Of a stretch of DNA of 64,000 bases, positions 1 through 8,435 are shown in pieces. Position 1 is the stretch's first letter. Every line of letters begins with the position of its first letter. The stretch is from Desulfovibrio sp. Lineage in GTDB: Bacteria; Desulfobacterota; Desulfovibrionia; Desulfovibrionales; Desulfovibrionaceae. The notes under the pieces were generated by a model that saw nothing but the letters and a program-made list of their open reading frames with translations, made no database searches and had not been told where the DNA came from. The translations under genes and the position numbers were made by a program. Location of the stretch: the NCBI RefSeq assembly GCF_009712225.1, contig NZ_WASP01000005.1, positions 62,001-126,000 of the forward strand. Reading direction: 5' to 3'.

Positions 1-396
1 GTTCAGGTACACGCATACCTGACGCAGATGGTACTGCGCACGCGACGTGCCCATGCCGCCGCCTGCGCCCACAATGCAGGCAGTTTTGCCCGTAAGGGGA
101 GCAAGGTCGGGCTCACGCGAAAGCCAGTCCAGCGCGTTCTTCAGCGCCGGAGCCAGCGAGTAGTTGTATTCGGGGCAGGCCAGAACCAGCCCGTCTGCCG
201 CGCTGACCTGATCAACGAGCCGCTGCACCACAGCGGGCTTTTCCATATCTGCATTATAGAAAGGCAAGGCGGAGATATCCACGATTTCCAGGCTCACGCC
301 CTGTGGTAGATTCGCCGCGCAGCACCGCAAAAGTCCGGAATTACGCGAGGCCTTGCGCAGGCTGCCCGATATGCCGACAAAGGTAATGTTTCCCAT
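1..396 (-). CDS. NADPH-dependent FMN reductase family protein (partial, C-terminus outside window)
   Basis: The gene reads leftward from an ATG at 396 and runs off the window, leaving about 132 residues. The N-terminus has the flavodoxin-like phosphate-binding loop GISGSLRKASRNS. CPEYNYS follows at about residue 80, and a GAGGGMGTSRAQ segment lies near the cut end; both are typical of the NADPH-dependent FMN reductase / azoreductase / ChrR family. An AAGGAG ribosome-binding site lies 7 bp upstream of the ATG. The family reduces free flavins, quinones or metals in the cytoplasm with NAD(P)H. The substrate cannot be told from sequence. Confidence 0.85.
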   Translation of the reverse strand, partial: MGNITFVGISGSLRKASRNSGLLRCCAANLPQGVSLEIVDISALPFYNADMEKPAVVQRLVDQVSAADGLVLACPEYNYSLAPALKNALDWLSREPDLAPLTGKTACIVGAGGGMGTSRAQYHLRQVCVYLN

Positions 397-613
397 ACAA
401 AGCTCCTTAAAGTTGTACAGACACTAGCAGTTTACTGTGTTTTTATTCAAAAGCCCACAGGTAAACAGCAGGGTCAATGGGTACGGATATCAGCTGCCGG
501 GGCAAAGCCCTGATGGATTACACGCTGCCAGACCCGAGGAACTTGCAGGCAGCGACTTGAAAAATTGGCAGGCCAAAACAGGGAGTATGCACACCGGGCT
601 GCCGGACAGACGA

Positions 614-1018
614 TTACGCCTGCCCCTTGGCTCTGGCCCTGCTTTCAAACTTTTCCCTGTCCACCACCACGCGCTCGTGCGTACCTTCGCCGATGAGGCC
701 AGCCTCGTCATAGGCGGCAACATTGAAACTCAATCCTTTGCCGTTGGCAGAAACTGCCGTGAGCTCGGCGCAAAACCGCACCTTCATACCCAGTGGCGTT
801 GCGGCCACATGGGTCACACTTATACCGGTTCCAACGGTTGTCAGCCCTTTATCCAGCACGGCCTGGGCTACCTCCACGGCTGTGGCTTCCATCCATGCCA
901 CCATCATGGCCGTGGAAAAAACACAAACCTTGCCGCTGCCCACGCTGCTTGCCAGCATGGATTCGCTAACCGTTGTTTCCTGCGTACCCTTCATGCCTGG
1001 CTGTAACATAGTGCTCAT
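614..1018 (-). CDS. hotdog-fold thioesterase, fluoroacetyl-CoA thioesterase (FlK)-like
   Basis: This 134-residue cytoplasmic protein has the length and pattern of the FlK-like hotdog thioesterases. It has an early MEATAVEVAQ helix, then GTGISVTHVAATPLGMKV, then a C-terminal GEGTHERVVVDREKF strand. The family hydrolyses small acyl-CoA thioesters. The Thr/Glu/His set of FlK is only partly recognisable here, so the substrate is open. A GAGAGG ribosome-binding site precedes the ATG. The gene stands alone between the flavin reductase and an unknown gene on the same strand, each separated by more than 200 bp, so it is probably monocistronic. Confidence 0.8.
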   Translation of the reverse strand: MSTMLQPGMKGTQETTVSESMLASSVGSGKVCVFSTAMMVAWMEATAVEVAQAVLDKGLTTVGTGISVTHVAATPLGMKVRFCAELTAVSANGKGLSFNVAAYDEAGLIGEGTHERVVVDREKFESRARAKGQA

Positions 1019-1183
1019 TGTGCCTCTCTGCCGAATGGATGCTGATGGTGTGAAACGCCGCTGCGACGCTGCCGGTGAAGTAACCGCAATACAGCGGCAC
1101 GATCATGCAAGGACGATAAATGACATATCGAGCGCTTTCAATAGCCCTAGAAGTACGCCGAAAGGAACATGGAGGCAGAAAAT

Positions 1184-1205
1184 GAAAAAGCCCTCTCAGG
1201 AGGGC
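1184..1205 (-). terminator. rho-independent terminator after the 1267-1644 gene
   Basis: A GCCCTC/GAGGGC stem with a four-base loop lies at 1190-1205. On the minus strand five T residues follow it. It sits 61 bp past the stop codon of the leftward gene at 1267-1644. Confidence 0.75.
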
Positions 1206-1266
1206 CGTTTCATGTGGAGGTTGCGTTTGCCCGCGCACAAGCGCCAGCATCGGCTATATGGAAATA

Positions 1267-1644
1267 TCAGGCATTGGCTGCCTTAAGCATTTCTTCGACC
1301 ATGGAGAGCGAAGGGGTCGCGCCAGAATCAAGCCCGCACAGGCCGCGCACGGCCAACATGAGCATGTCGAACTGGAGAGCCATTTCGGTAACTCCGTTGT
1401 GGATCACGCAAACATCACCGCGCATGAACAGCTTGTAGGCGTGGCGGCTGCGTTCCTGACCGCTGGAACGAACAATGTAATAAACCTGTTCGTTATTTTC
1501 GGTCACATAGAGTTTTTGGCGGGTCAGTGTACCCTGCGATTCATCGTACCATGAGCATTCTGAAAAAAGACGGCCGCTAAAGGCAAAATCGCAGCCATTG
1601 TCCTGCTTCAGGCAAATGTCTTCCATGGTTTTCTGCGCGTTCAT
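1267..1644 (-). CDS. small protein of unknown function (125 aa)
   Basis: The start is well supported by GGAGG eight bases before the ATG, and a terminator follows the stop. The product is soluble, with no signal peptide or membrane segment. It begins MNAQKTMEDICLKQDNGCDF. A central run of alternating hydrophobic residues (QKLYVTENNEQVYYIVRSSG, then HAYKLFMRGDVCVIHNG) suggests beta strands, and a helical C-terminus ends in MVEEMLKAANA. I do not recognise the family. Codon use and base composition match the neighbours, so it is probably a native lineage-specific gene. No function can be proposed from context. Confidence 0.7.
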   Translation of the reverse strand: MNAQKTMEDICLKQDNGCDFAFSGRLFSECSWYDESQGTLTRQKLYVTENNEQVYYIVRSSGQERSRHAYKLFMRGDVCVIHNGVTEMALQFDMLMLAVRGLCGLDSGATPSLSMVEEMLKAANA

Positions 1645-1686
1645 TCAATATCCTCCGCAGGGTCTGACCAGACAGTGGTCGCAAAA

Positions 1687-1706
1687 TCCCCAAGCAACGT
1701 TGGGGA
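1687..1706. promoter_or_regulatory. inverted repeat upstream of the 1267-1644 gene
   Basis: TCCCCAA and TTGGGGA form a perfect 7-bp inverted repeat around GCAACG, 42 bp before the start of the leftward unknown gene. On the minus strand ATTTTG follows. It could be an operator for that gene or a weak terminator for the DUF721 gene upstream. The rest of 1645-1988 is AT-rich and holds no convincing gene. Confidence 0.4.
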
Positions 1707-1988
1707 AAATTAGCACTGCATCAGAAGCGTTGTCAATAAAGCGCATCCAATGAACAACAAAATCGCATGCGCAAACAGCAAACAAAATTTGTAATATTCT
1801 AATTTTATTAATTAAAAAAGATGCGTTTTCTTTTGCGGTTTGTCGTTTGACGAGGCTGATGCGGGCAGAGCTGCAGCCTCGCCCCAGCCCCGCTACCCTG
1901 CATTTTTGAGCGCGGGCAAGCACCCGGGCGGATTTGGCGCATTGCGGTTGTGTGCAGCCCGGAAGATACATTTAACTTACTGTAATTT

Positions 1989-2492
1989 TTATTTTTGCTG
2001 CCTCTGGCGAGCAAAACGGGCATATGCGCGCGCAACGGGCGAGCATGGATCCATAGCTTCAAGGTAGAGGCCATGCGCCTTGGGCGGTTCCGGATTCGGC
2101 CTGGGGGCACGAGCAGGCGCGGCAACACGAACTGCAGTTTTATCCAGTCCGGCCTTGCCCATGAGCAGGCTGACCTTTATGGCGCTGAAAAATTCCTGCT
2201 CCATAAAAGCGTTAACCCGCTCAAGTATTTCGTCTGCCATAAGGTGCAGCTCCTGCGCCAGCATGGCATCCTCTGCGCCGATAAGCAAAAGATCACGGTG
2301 ATGCCCCATGGGGCGGGCCAGAGGAGCCAGATCAGGCCCCATGACCATAGCCCAGTTGAGCCAAAGCTGCTGCAAACGCGCCCTGCCCTCTCCCTGGCCG
2401 GGGGTCGCGCCAAGCCCTGCCAGCACAGAGGCCATAACCTCCACGGCTGGTACGGGCTGCGCATCCTTCTGGCGCTTGCGGAATACTGCCAT
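1989..2492 (-). CDS. DUF721/DciA-like protein, possible replicative helicase loader
   Basis: The predicted product is 167 aa starting at MAVFRKRQKD. This ATG has GGAG five bases upstream, whereas the longer open frame adds an unconserved Pro-rich leader. Residues about 15-105 match the DUF721 pattern: a short helix pair, LQQLWLNWAMVMGPDLAPLA, then a strand-rich DLLLIGAEDAMLAQELH segment and a helix with EILERVNAF. DciA proteins with this domain load the DnaB helicase in bacteria lacking DnaC or DnaI. The C-terminal 60 residues are Pro/Ala/Arg-rich and probably disordered. It is divergent from sahR; a role in replication is inferred from the family only. Confidence 0.7.
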   Translation of the reverse strand: MAVFRKRQKDAQPVPAVEVMASVLAGLGATPGQGEGRARLQQLWLNWAMVMGPDLAPLARPMGHHRDLLLIGAEDAMLAQELHLMADEILERVNAFMEQEFFSAIKVSLLMGKAGLDKTAVRVAAPARAPRPNPEPPKAHGLYLEAMDPCSPVARAYARFARQRQQK

Positions 2493-2593
2493 CACGGCTC
2501 CAGGGCTGGTAGGGGCTGTTGGGTGCGGCTGGGCTCGCCCCAACGGGGCCGCCAGACAGGACAAAATGGACTCATTGACTATATGTAGATATA

Positions 2594-2620
2594 TTGATAC
2601 TTACATCAATCAAATTTGAT
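2594..2620 (+). promoter_or_regulatory. palindromic operator upstream of sahR-ahcY (candidate SahR site)
   Basis: Two overlapping inverted repeats lie just before the sahR ribosome-binding site. One is TTGAT-ACTTAC-ATCAA (2594-2609); the other is the perfect palindrome ATCAAATTTGAT (2609-2620). SahR regulators are known to autoregulate and to control ahcY. The position, 12 bp before the start codon, suits repression. The assignment is inferred from location and symmetry. Confidence 0.6.
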
Positions 2621-2632
2621 TTAAGGGAAGCC

Positions 2633-3556
2633 ATGGCACTTTTATTTTTCAAGGCTCTTTCAGACGAAACACGTCTGCGGCTAGTGCACATCTTGCTGCA
2701 TTACGAACTTTCGGTCAACGAGCTGGTCAGCATACTCGATATGGGGCAGTCGCGCGTTTCGCGCCACCTCAAGATTCTTACCGAGGCAGGGCTGCTCACA
2801 TCGCGGCGCGACGGACTGTGGGTTTTTTACGCCACCCCGCGCTCTGGCGAAGAGCGCGAGTTTTTGCGCGCCATCACGCCCTTTGTGCACCCAGATGCGG
2901 CCATGCGCGCCGACCTCAACATGGCCGCCCAGATTCTAGAAGAGCGCGCCCTCAAGACACGTCAGTTTTTCAACGCCATTGCGGAAGACTGGGACGAACT
3001 GAATCGTGAAGTACTTGGATCGTTTGATCTTTCTGAAGCTGTTTGCGAAGCGGTGCCCGAAGGCTGCGGAACAGCCGTGGATCTTGGTTGCGGAACGGGG
3101 GCGGTGTTGGCCCGCATGCTGCCCAAGGTGCAGGGGATCATCGGTGTGGATGGCTCTGCCCGCATGCTCGAGATATGCCGCCGCCGCTTCACGCCCGAAG
3201 ATCTGGCCGCTGGCCGGGTTTCGCTGCGTATCGGCGAACTGAGCCACCTGCCCCTGCGTGACCACGAGGCGGACTTTGCCTGCATCAACCTTGTGCTGCA
3301 CCACCTTTCCGACCCGGCAGAAGGCCTGCGCGAAATACGCCGCATCATGACCGTGGGCGGCAGACTGTTTGTGGCCGATTTTCAGCGTCATGCGGATGAG
3401 ACCATGCGCAGCCGCTACGGCGACCGCTGGCTTGGCTTTGACGAACATCAGCTTGGCATTGATCTGGGAGCTGCGGGCTTCAGGGTATTGCACTGCAAGC
3501 ACATGCCTGTCGACCGCAACATGACCCTGCTGCTGCTGAGTGCAGAGGCCTGCTAG
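2633..3556 (+). CDS. sahR: SahR-like ArsR-family regulator with a methyltransferase-fold domain
   Basis: The product has 307 residues from MALLFFKALS. An AAGGGA site precedes this ATG, and the family conserves this N-terminus. Residues 1-90 are an ArsR winged helix (FFKALSDETRLRLVHIL, then SRVSRHLKILTEAGL). Residues 105-300 are a class I S-adenosylmethionine fold with AVDLGCGTGAVLARML and VLHHLSDP. SahR proteins of Desulfovibrio sense S-adenosylhomocysteine through such a domain and regulate the SAM cycle. Direct linkage to ahcY, 89 bp downstream on the same strand, and the palindromes upstream support this over a plain methyltransferase. No metal-binding cysteine pair typical of ArsR metal sensors is seen. 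Confidence 0.85.
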   Translation: MALLFFKALSDETRLRLVHILLHYELSVNELVSILDMGQSRVSRHLKILTEAGLLTSRRDGLWVFYATPRSGEEREFLRAITPFVHPDAAMRADLNMAAQILEERALKTRQFFNAIAEDWDELNREVLGSFDLSEAVCEAVPEGCGTAVDLGCGTGAVLARMLPKVQGIIGVDGSARMLEICRRRFTPEDLAAGRVSLRIGELSHLPLRDHEADFACINLVLHHLSDPAEGLREIRRIMTVGGRLFVADFQRHADETMRSRYGDRWLGFDEHQLGIDLGAAGFRVLHCKHMPVDRNMTLLLLSAEAC

Positions 3557-3645
3557 AAATACCGAGTTCCAAGCCAGCACAACCGCTGGCACAGATACAT
3601 ACTTTTTACAGACAACGATAACAAAATTGCGGATAGGAGAACACC

Positions 3646-5067
3646 ATGATCAAACCTCTTGACCTCAGCCTGGAATACAAGGTTGCCGACATGTCGCTGG
3701 CCGACTTTGGCAAAAAAGAAATGCAGCTTTCCGAGCGCGAAACCCCCGGCCTGATGGAATGCATCAAAAAATACGGCCCCACCAAGCCCCTCAAGGGCCT
3801 CAAGGTTACCGGCTCGCTGCACATGACCATTCAGACTGCCATGCTCATCAAGACCCTGCACGCCCTTGGCGCAGACATCCGCTGGGCTTCGTGCAACATC
3901 TTCTCCACCCAGGATCATGCCGCCGCCGCCATCGCAGAAACCGGCATGGCCAAGGTTTTTGCCTGGAAGGGCGAAACCCTTGAAGACTACTGGTGGTGCA
4001 CCGAAATGGCCCTTACCTGGCCCGACGGCAGCGGCCCTGACCTTATCGTGGACGACGGCGGTGACGCCACCCTGCTGATCCACAAGGGTTTTGAGGCAGA
4101 AGACGACCCCTCCATCCTTGATCAGCCAACCGACAACAAGGAATTTCAGTGCATTCTTGACCGCCTCAAGCTGCGCCTCAAGGAAGACCCCCAGCACTGG
4201 CACAAGGTTGCCGCCAAGGTAAAGGGCGTTTCGGAAGAAACCACCACCGGTGTGCACCGCCTGTACCAGCTTGAAGCCGCCGGAACCCTGCTGTTCCCCG
4301 CCATCAACGTCAACGACTCGGTCACCAAGTCCAAGTTCGACAACCTGTACGGCTGCCGCGAATCGCTGGCCGACGGCATCAAGCGCGCCACCGACATCAT
4401 GGTGGCTGGCAAGGTCGTTGTGGTTGTGGGCTACGGCGATGTGGGCAAGGGCTGCGCCCAGTCCATGCGCGGCTTTGGCGCTCGCGTGCTGGTTACGGAA
4501 ATCGACCCCATCTGCGCCCTTCAGGCCGCCATGGAAGGTTATGAAGTCACCACGGTTGAAAACGCCCTGCCCCAGGGTGACATCTATGTGACATGCACCG
4601 GCAACTACCACGTCATCACCGGCGCCCATATGGAAGCCATGAAGGACGAGGCTATTGTGTGCAACATCGGCCACTTCGACAGCGAAATCGAAATGTCCTA
4701 CCTCGAAAACACCTCCGGCATCACCCGCCTGAATATCAAGCCGCAGGTGGATAAATGGACGCTCAAGTCTGGCCGCAGCATCATCGTACTGGCCGAAGGC
4801 CGCCTGGTAAACCTTGGCTGCGCCACCGGACACGCCAGCTTTGTCATGTCCAACAGCTTCACCAACCAGACCCTTGCCCAGCTCAAGCTGGCCTCTGAGC
4901 CGCTTGAAAACAAGGTGTACACCCTGCCCAAGGAACTGGACGAAGAAGTGGCCCGTCTGCATCTCGACCGCCTGGGCGTCAAACTTACCAAGCTTACCCC
5001 CGAGCAGGCCGAATACATTGGCGTAAAGGCCGAGGGGCCCTACAAGCCCTCCCACTACCGCTATTAG
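3646..5067 (+). CDS. ahcY: adenosylhomocysteinase (S-adenosylhomocysteine hydrolase)
   Basis: The cytoplasmic enzyme splits S-adenosylhomocysteine into adenosine and homocysteine, relieving product inhibition of methyltransferases. The 473-residue length matches the bacterial long form with its insert. Visible marks are the substrate-domain segments [16 protein letters not shown] and [14 protein letters not shown], the NAD-binding GYGDVGKG loop at about 261-268, and the conserved C-terminus KPSHYRY that reaches into the partner subunit. An AGGAG site precedes the ATG. It forms an operon with the SahR-like regulator upstream and ends at a strong terminator. Confidence 0.97.
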   Translation: MIKPLDLSLEYKVADMSLADFGKKEMQLSERETPGLMECIKKYGPTKPLKGLKVTGSLHMTIQTAMLIKTLHALGADIRWASCNIFSTQDHAAAAIAETGMAKVFAWKGETLEDYWWCTEMALTWPDGSGPDLIVDDGGDATLLIHKGFEAEDDPSILDQPTDNKEFQCILDRLKLRLKEDPQHWHKVAAKVKGVSEETTTGVHRLYQLEAAGTLLFPAINVNDSVTKSKFDNLYGCRESLADGIKRATDIMVAGKVVVVVGYGDVGKGCAQSMRGFGARVLVTEIDPICALQAAMEGYEVTTVENALPQGDIYVTCTGNYHVITGAHMEAMKDEAIVCNIGHFDSEIEMSYLENTSGITRLNIKPQVDKWTLKSGRSIIVLAEGRLVNLGCATGHASFVMSNSFTNQTLAQLKLASEPLENKVYTLPKELDEEVARLHLDRLGVKLTKLTPEQAEYIGVKAEGPYKPSHYRY

Positions 5068-5087
5068 GCCATACGTAACAACATATC

Positions 5088-5129
5088 AAAAAGCCGGGGT
5101 AAACCATTGCGGTTTACCCCGGCTTTTTG
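5088..5129 (+). terminator. rho-independent terminator of the sahR-ahcY operon
   Basis: An 18-bp perfect stem (5088-5105 with 5111-5128) closes on a five-base loop ATTGC and ends in a T run. It begins 20 bp after the ahcY stop codon. The symmetric A and T tracts would let it work on both strands. Confidence 0.92.
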
Positions 5130-5280
5130 ATTTTACGCACGCAGCACTGCACGGATGGCAGCTTGCGGTCTTGCCGATTTTTTATTGCGGGCAAACCTGT
5201 ACCCACAGATCTGCCTGATCCCGCACACGCCCCGCGGGCGGGGGGGGGCTACGCCTGGTCCGGCACCCTTTCTGCTCTCC

Positions 5281-5305
5281 ACAGGGTCAGCACCCTGTTT
5301 TTTTA
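5281..5305 (+). terminator. orphan rho-independent terminator in an intergenic region
   Basis: ACAGGGT and ACCCTGT form a perfect 7-bp stem with loop CAGC, followed by eight T residues on the plus strand. The preceding ahcY transcript should already stop at 5129, and no credible protein gene lies between. A short untranslated RNA from 5130-5300 would explain it. Confidence 0.65.
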
Positions 5306-5944
5306 TTCGTTACGGCATGTCGGCAACGACCAAATCAGCAAGCTCCATAAGGCCCTGATGAGTCGTTTAGGCTATATCTAGCCCCAAGACCTGTGGGCCA
5401 GGAAAAACAAAAGGGCGACAAACGGCCAAATACTTACACAAACCTAGATAGCACCTCGGCATTTTATGTGGCCATCTGTGACTGCCACAGTTATACAAAT
5501 AATTTTAGGCAAATATTTTTGTGACGAAAGCACACCCTGAAGACTAAACGTCAATTCCTTGTTGAAAATTGAAAGTGGTTCACTACACTTAATAAATGCA
5601 TTACCAAATTTTGTATTACAAATTTTGGGCTGAAAATATTTTTTGTATTGCAAACATACGCATTACAATCGATTAAAAAACATTATGCTATATTAATAAT
5701 CGAGAATGCAATTCCATTTCAAAGAATTAACGACACAATACAACGCTTCAGTTAATGACAAGCAATCATAAAATTAAATCACATGTTCTATTGAAAAACA
5801 CTATAGTGCCGATAATCATTAAGTCACATCGAGCAAATTGAAAAGCCTTCAGTAATTTTAAACTATTTGGATATGGCACCGGTGTACTGCTGGATAGATA
5901 TAAGAAAAAATTTTAACGGAAAAAGCATCTAGTGGAGAGGAATC
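5306..5944. other. AT-rich intergenic region upstream of the chemoreceptor gene
   Basis: About 640 bp with no supported gene, and clearly richer in A and T than the flanking coding DNA. It contains a 9-bp direct repeat CAAATTTTG at 5605-5613 and 5619-5627, separated by TATTA. A 69-codon open frame on the minus strand (5444-5653) lacks a convincing start context and was not called. The region presumably carries the promoter of the downstream chemoreceptor, but no clear -35/-10 or -24/-12 pair was found. Confidence 0.5.
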
Positions 5945-7687
5945 ATGAAATTGAGTGTAAAGTTATCTCTGATGGCCGGGTTCTTAATGCTGCTTACAGT
6001 TGCAGTTGGCTTGTTCAGTCTTCTGCAGATGGCAAAAATGAATTCTGGAACGGAAGAAATAAACAGCAACTGGCTCCCCTCCACAAGATATGTACTGAGT
6101 ATGAGCGTAAATACTTCTGATTATCGTGCATTACAGGTTCAGCTTGCCAGCAGCACCTCTGCCGATGACTTCTCGCGCTTCAAGAGCCGTATGGACACCG
6201 AGCTCAAGGAATTTGAAAGCAACAAGTCCAAGTACGCACCGCTTGCTTCTACGCCAGAAGAAAAAACGACCTACGAATCGTTTCTGCGCGAATGGCAAGG
6301 CTACATGGATGCTTCCAAAAGTGTGGGGCAGCTGGCGGCAGACGGAAAGAACGAAGAAGCTCTCAACCTTTTACGCGGCAACACGCGCGCTCTTTTTGAC
6401 AAGAGCAGCGATCTGCTTGAAGAACTTGTGCGCATTAATACCAAAGGCAGTCAGCAGGCAGGCAAGAGCTGTGAAGAGCTGTACACCTCGGCCAAGCTGC
6501 TAGTTACGTGTATGCTGGCTGCGGCGCTGCTTGCGGGCATAACCATTGCCGTGATTATTCTGCGAGGAACCCACAAACAGCTTGGCAAAGACCCCGGAGA
6601 ACTCAACACCATTGCCCTGCGCGTTGTGGATGGCGACTACAACATAGACGACGGCAGCCCCAAGGTTGGCGTGTACGAATCCATTGTTGCCATGGTGCAG
6701 GCGCTCAAGGGACATATAGACCACGCCAAGGAAGAATCGAGCAAAGCCCAGCTGGCGGCAGAGCAGGCCCGCCAGGCCCAACTGGTCGCCGAGGAGGCAA
6801 CTGCGCGTGCGGAATCGGCCCGCAGGGAAGGACTGCTTGATGCCGCCGCCCAGCTTGAGGGCGTGGTTACCGTCGTAGCTTCCGCGTCAGAAGAGCTCTC
6901 TGCCCAGATCGAGCAGTCTTCTCGCGGCGCAGACCAGCAGGCGCACCGCATTGCAGATACGGCAACCGCAGTAGAAGAAATGAACGCCACTGTCATTGAA
7001 GTGGCCAAAAATGCGGGTGCTGGTGCCAACCTTTCTGCCTCTGCCCAGAACAAGGCGCGCGAGGGTGAACAGATCACCGCCAGGTGTCGCCAGGCCATGG
7101 ACGATGTACAGTCTGAAACCATGGGGCTCAAATCGAGCATGGACGCGCTGTCTGACCATGCGCAGGCCATCAATGAGATTATGACCGTTATCTCGGATAT
7201 CGCCGACCAGACCAACCTGTTGGCCCTCAACGCAGCCATTGAAGCGGCGCGGGCTGGTGAAGCCGGGCGCGGCTTTGCGGTTGTGGCTGACGAAGTGCGC
7301 AAACTGGCAGAAAAAACCATGGCCTCGACCCAGGATGTGGGCAAGGCAATCCAGGCCATTCAGAGCAGCACCAAGGAAGGTGTCAAGCGCATGGACATGG
7401 CCGTGGACAAGGTAAATCTGGCGGCAGGACTGGCCGCCGACAGCGGCAACGCCCTCACCGAAATTCTGGACCTCTCAGAGCAGACCGCTGATCAGGTGCG
7501 CAGCATCGCCACCGCCAGCGAAGAACAGTCTGCCTCGTCGGAGGAAATCGCCCGCTCGGTGGAGCACGTCAACACCATCGCGTCAGAGACGTCCCAGGCC
7601 ATGGGTGAGGCCAACAAGGCAGTTTCAGAGCTTGCGGCCCAGGCGCAAAACCTGTCGAGAATCATCGACCAGCTCAAAAATTCCTAG
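5945..7687 (+). CDS. methyl-accepting chemotaxis protein
   Basis: A 580-residue transmembrane chemoreceptor. TM1 is at about 7-29 and TM2 at about 186-208. Between them is a periplasmic helical region of about 155 residues of the four-helix-bundle type. A HAMP-like linker with [18 protein letters not shown] follows, then a coiled-coil signalling domain. The CheA/CheW-binding hairpin tip is intact ([20 protein letters not shown], then [18 protein letters not shown]). An AGAGGAAT site precedes the ATG. The ligand is unknown. The first 200 codons are more AT-rich than the signalling half, continuing the composition of the upstream gap. Confidence 0.95.
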   Translation: MKLSVKLSLMAGFLMLLTVAVGLFSLLQMAKMNSGTEEINSNWLPSTRYVLSMSVNTSDYRALQVQLASSTSADDFSRFKSRMDTELKEFESNKSKYAPLASTPEEKTTYESFLREWQGYMDASKSVGQLAADGKNEEALNLLRGNTRALFDKSSDLLEELVRINTKGSQQAGKSCEELYTSAKLLVTCMLAAALLAGITIAVIILRGTHKQLGKDPGELNTIALRVVDGDYNIDDGSPKVGVYESIVAMVQALKGHIDHAKEESSKAQLAAEQARQAQLVAEEATARAESARREGLLDAAAQLEGVVTVVASASEELSAQIEQSSRGADQQAHRIADTATAVEEMNATVIEVAKNAGAGANLSASAQNKAREGEQITARCRQAMDDVQSETMGLKSSMDALSDHAQAINEIMTVISDIADQTNLLALNAAIEAARAGEAGRGFAVVADEVRKLAEKTMASTQDVGKAIQAIQSSTKEGVKRMDMAVDKVNLAAGLAADSGNALTEILDLSEQTADQVRSIATASEEQSASSEEIARSVEHVNTIASETSQAMGEANKAVSELAAQAQNLSRIIDQLKNS

Positions 7688-7717
7688 GCACGACAGCACG
7701 CCTTTATCTTTGCACGG

Positions 7718-7746
7718 GCCGGTTCTGCATTGCAGGACCGGCTTTT
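7718..7746 (+). terminator. rho-independent terminator after the chemoreceptor gene
   Basis: A 12-bp stem with one G-U pair (7718-7729 with 7731-7742) is followed by TTTTGCTTTT, 30 bp past the stop codon. Confidence 0.8.
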
Positions 7747-7853
7747 GCTTTTGCGGCCCCCTGCAACGGCAGCGCATTGCCCAGCGGGGCGTTGACGTGT
7801 ATGCTCGCCGCACGCCGTAAAAGCTGCGGCAGGAACAAGTGCAAAGGAACCCA

Positions 7854-8324
7854 ATGCAAAAAGTGACCATCCATACTGACGGCTCGTGCCTTGGCAATCC
7901 CGGCCCCGGCGGCTGGGCCGCAGTGCTCAAACTTGACGGACAGGACTACCGCAAGGAATTTGCCGGTGGCTACAAGCTGACCACCAACAATCGCATGGAA
8001 ATTCTGGCCGTAGTGGAAGCCCTGAGCCAGCTGCAAAACCCCTGCGAGGTAGAGCTGTACTCTGACTCAAAGTACGTGTGCGACAGCATCGAAAAACGCT
8101 GGGTCTGGGGCTGGCAAAAAAAAGGCTGGATCAAGAGCGACAAAAAACCCGCCCTCAACGTAGACCTGTGGCAGCGGCTGCTGCCCCTGCTTGCCAAGCA
8201 CAAGGTGCGCATGCTCTGGCTCAAGGGCCATGCGGGGCACCCGGAAAACGAACGTTGCGACGTTCTGGCCCGTGCCGAGGCTGGCCGCAGAGACCTGCCC
8301 CCCGACACAGGCTACAAGCCCTAG
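7854..8324 (+). CDS. rnhA: ribonuclease HI
   Basis: The 156-residue product starts at MQKVTIHTDG; AAAGGA lies seven bases upstream of this ATG, while an in-frame GTG at 7839 lacks such a site. The enzyme cuts the RNA strand of RNA-DNA hybrids, including primers and R-loops. All metal-binding residues are visible: D9 in HTDGS, E49 in NNRMEI, D71 in YSDSK and D136 in ENERCD, with the KGHAGH loop at about 124-129. The basic handle region KRWVWGWQKKGW is also present. The gene follows a terminator and appears to have its own promoter. Confidence 0.96.
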   Translation: MQKVTIHTDGSCLGNPGPGGWAAVLKLDGQDYRKEFAGGYKLTTNNRMEILAVVEALSQLQNPCEVELYSDSKYVCDSIEKRWVWGWQKKGWIKSDKKPALNVDLWQRLLPLLAKHKVRMLWLKGHAGHPENERCDVLARAEAGRRDLPPDTGYKP

Positions 8325-8435
8325 GGGCGCAAGCTCCGTACCGTCTGCCCTTGCGGACACATCCGCAGGGGCGCGCAAGCCCCCGGCGTTTCCCCTTTTT
8401 TTCAGCTTTTCAGGCCAGCTGCCAGAACCACCCGC

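Noticed and set aside
1645-1971. 108-codon minus-strand open frame between the unknown gene and DUF721 gene
   Set aside because: Cys/Arg-rich product without a ribosome-binding site in an AT-rich gap.
3553-5055. Open frame of 500 codons antisense to ahcY
   Set aside because: It covers a highly conserved enzyme gene and crosses no promoter of its own; repetitive Gly/Val composition.
5127-5381. 84-codon open frame after ahcY
   Set aside because: No ribosome-binding site, crosses the terminator at 5281, and the product is Arg/Pro-rich and lacks any pattern.
5899-5925. TGGCAC upstream of the chemoreceptor as part of a sigma-54 promoter
   Set aside because: The sequence at the required distance is not TTGC and the GG-to-GC spacing is two bases too long.
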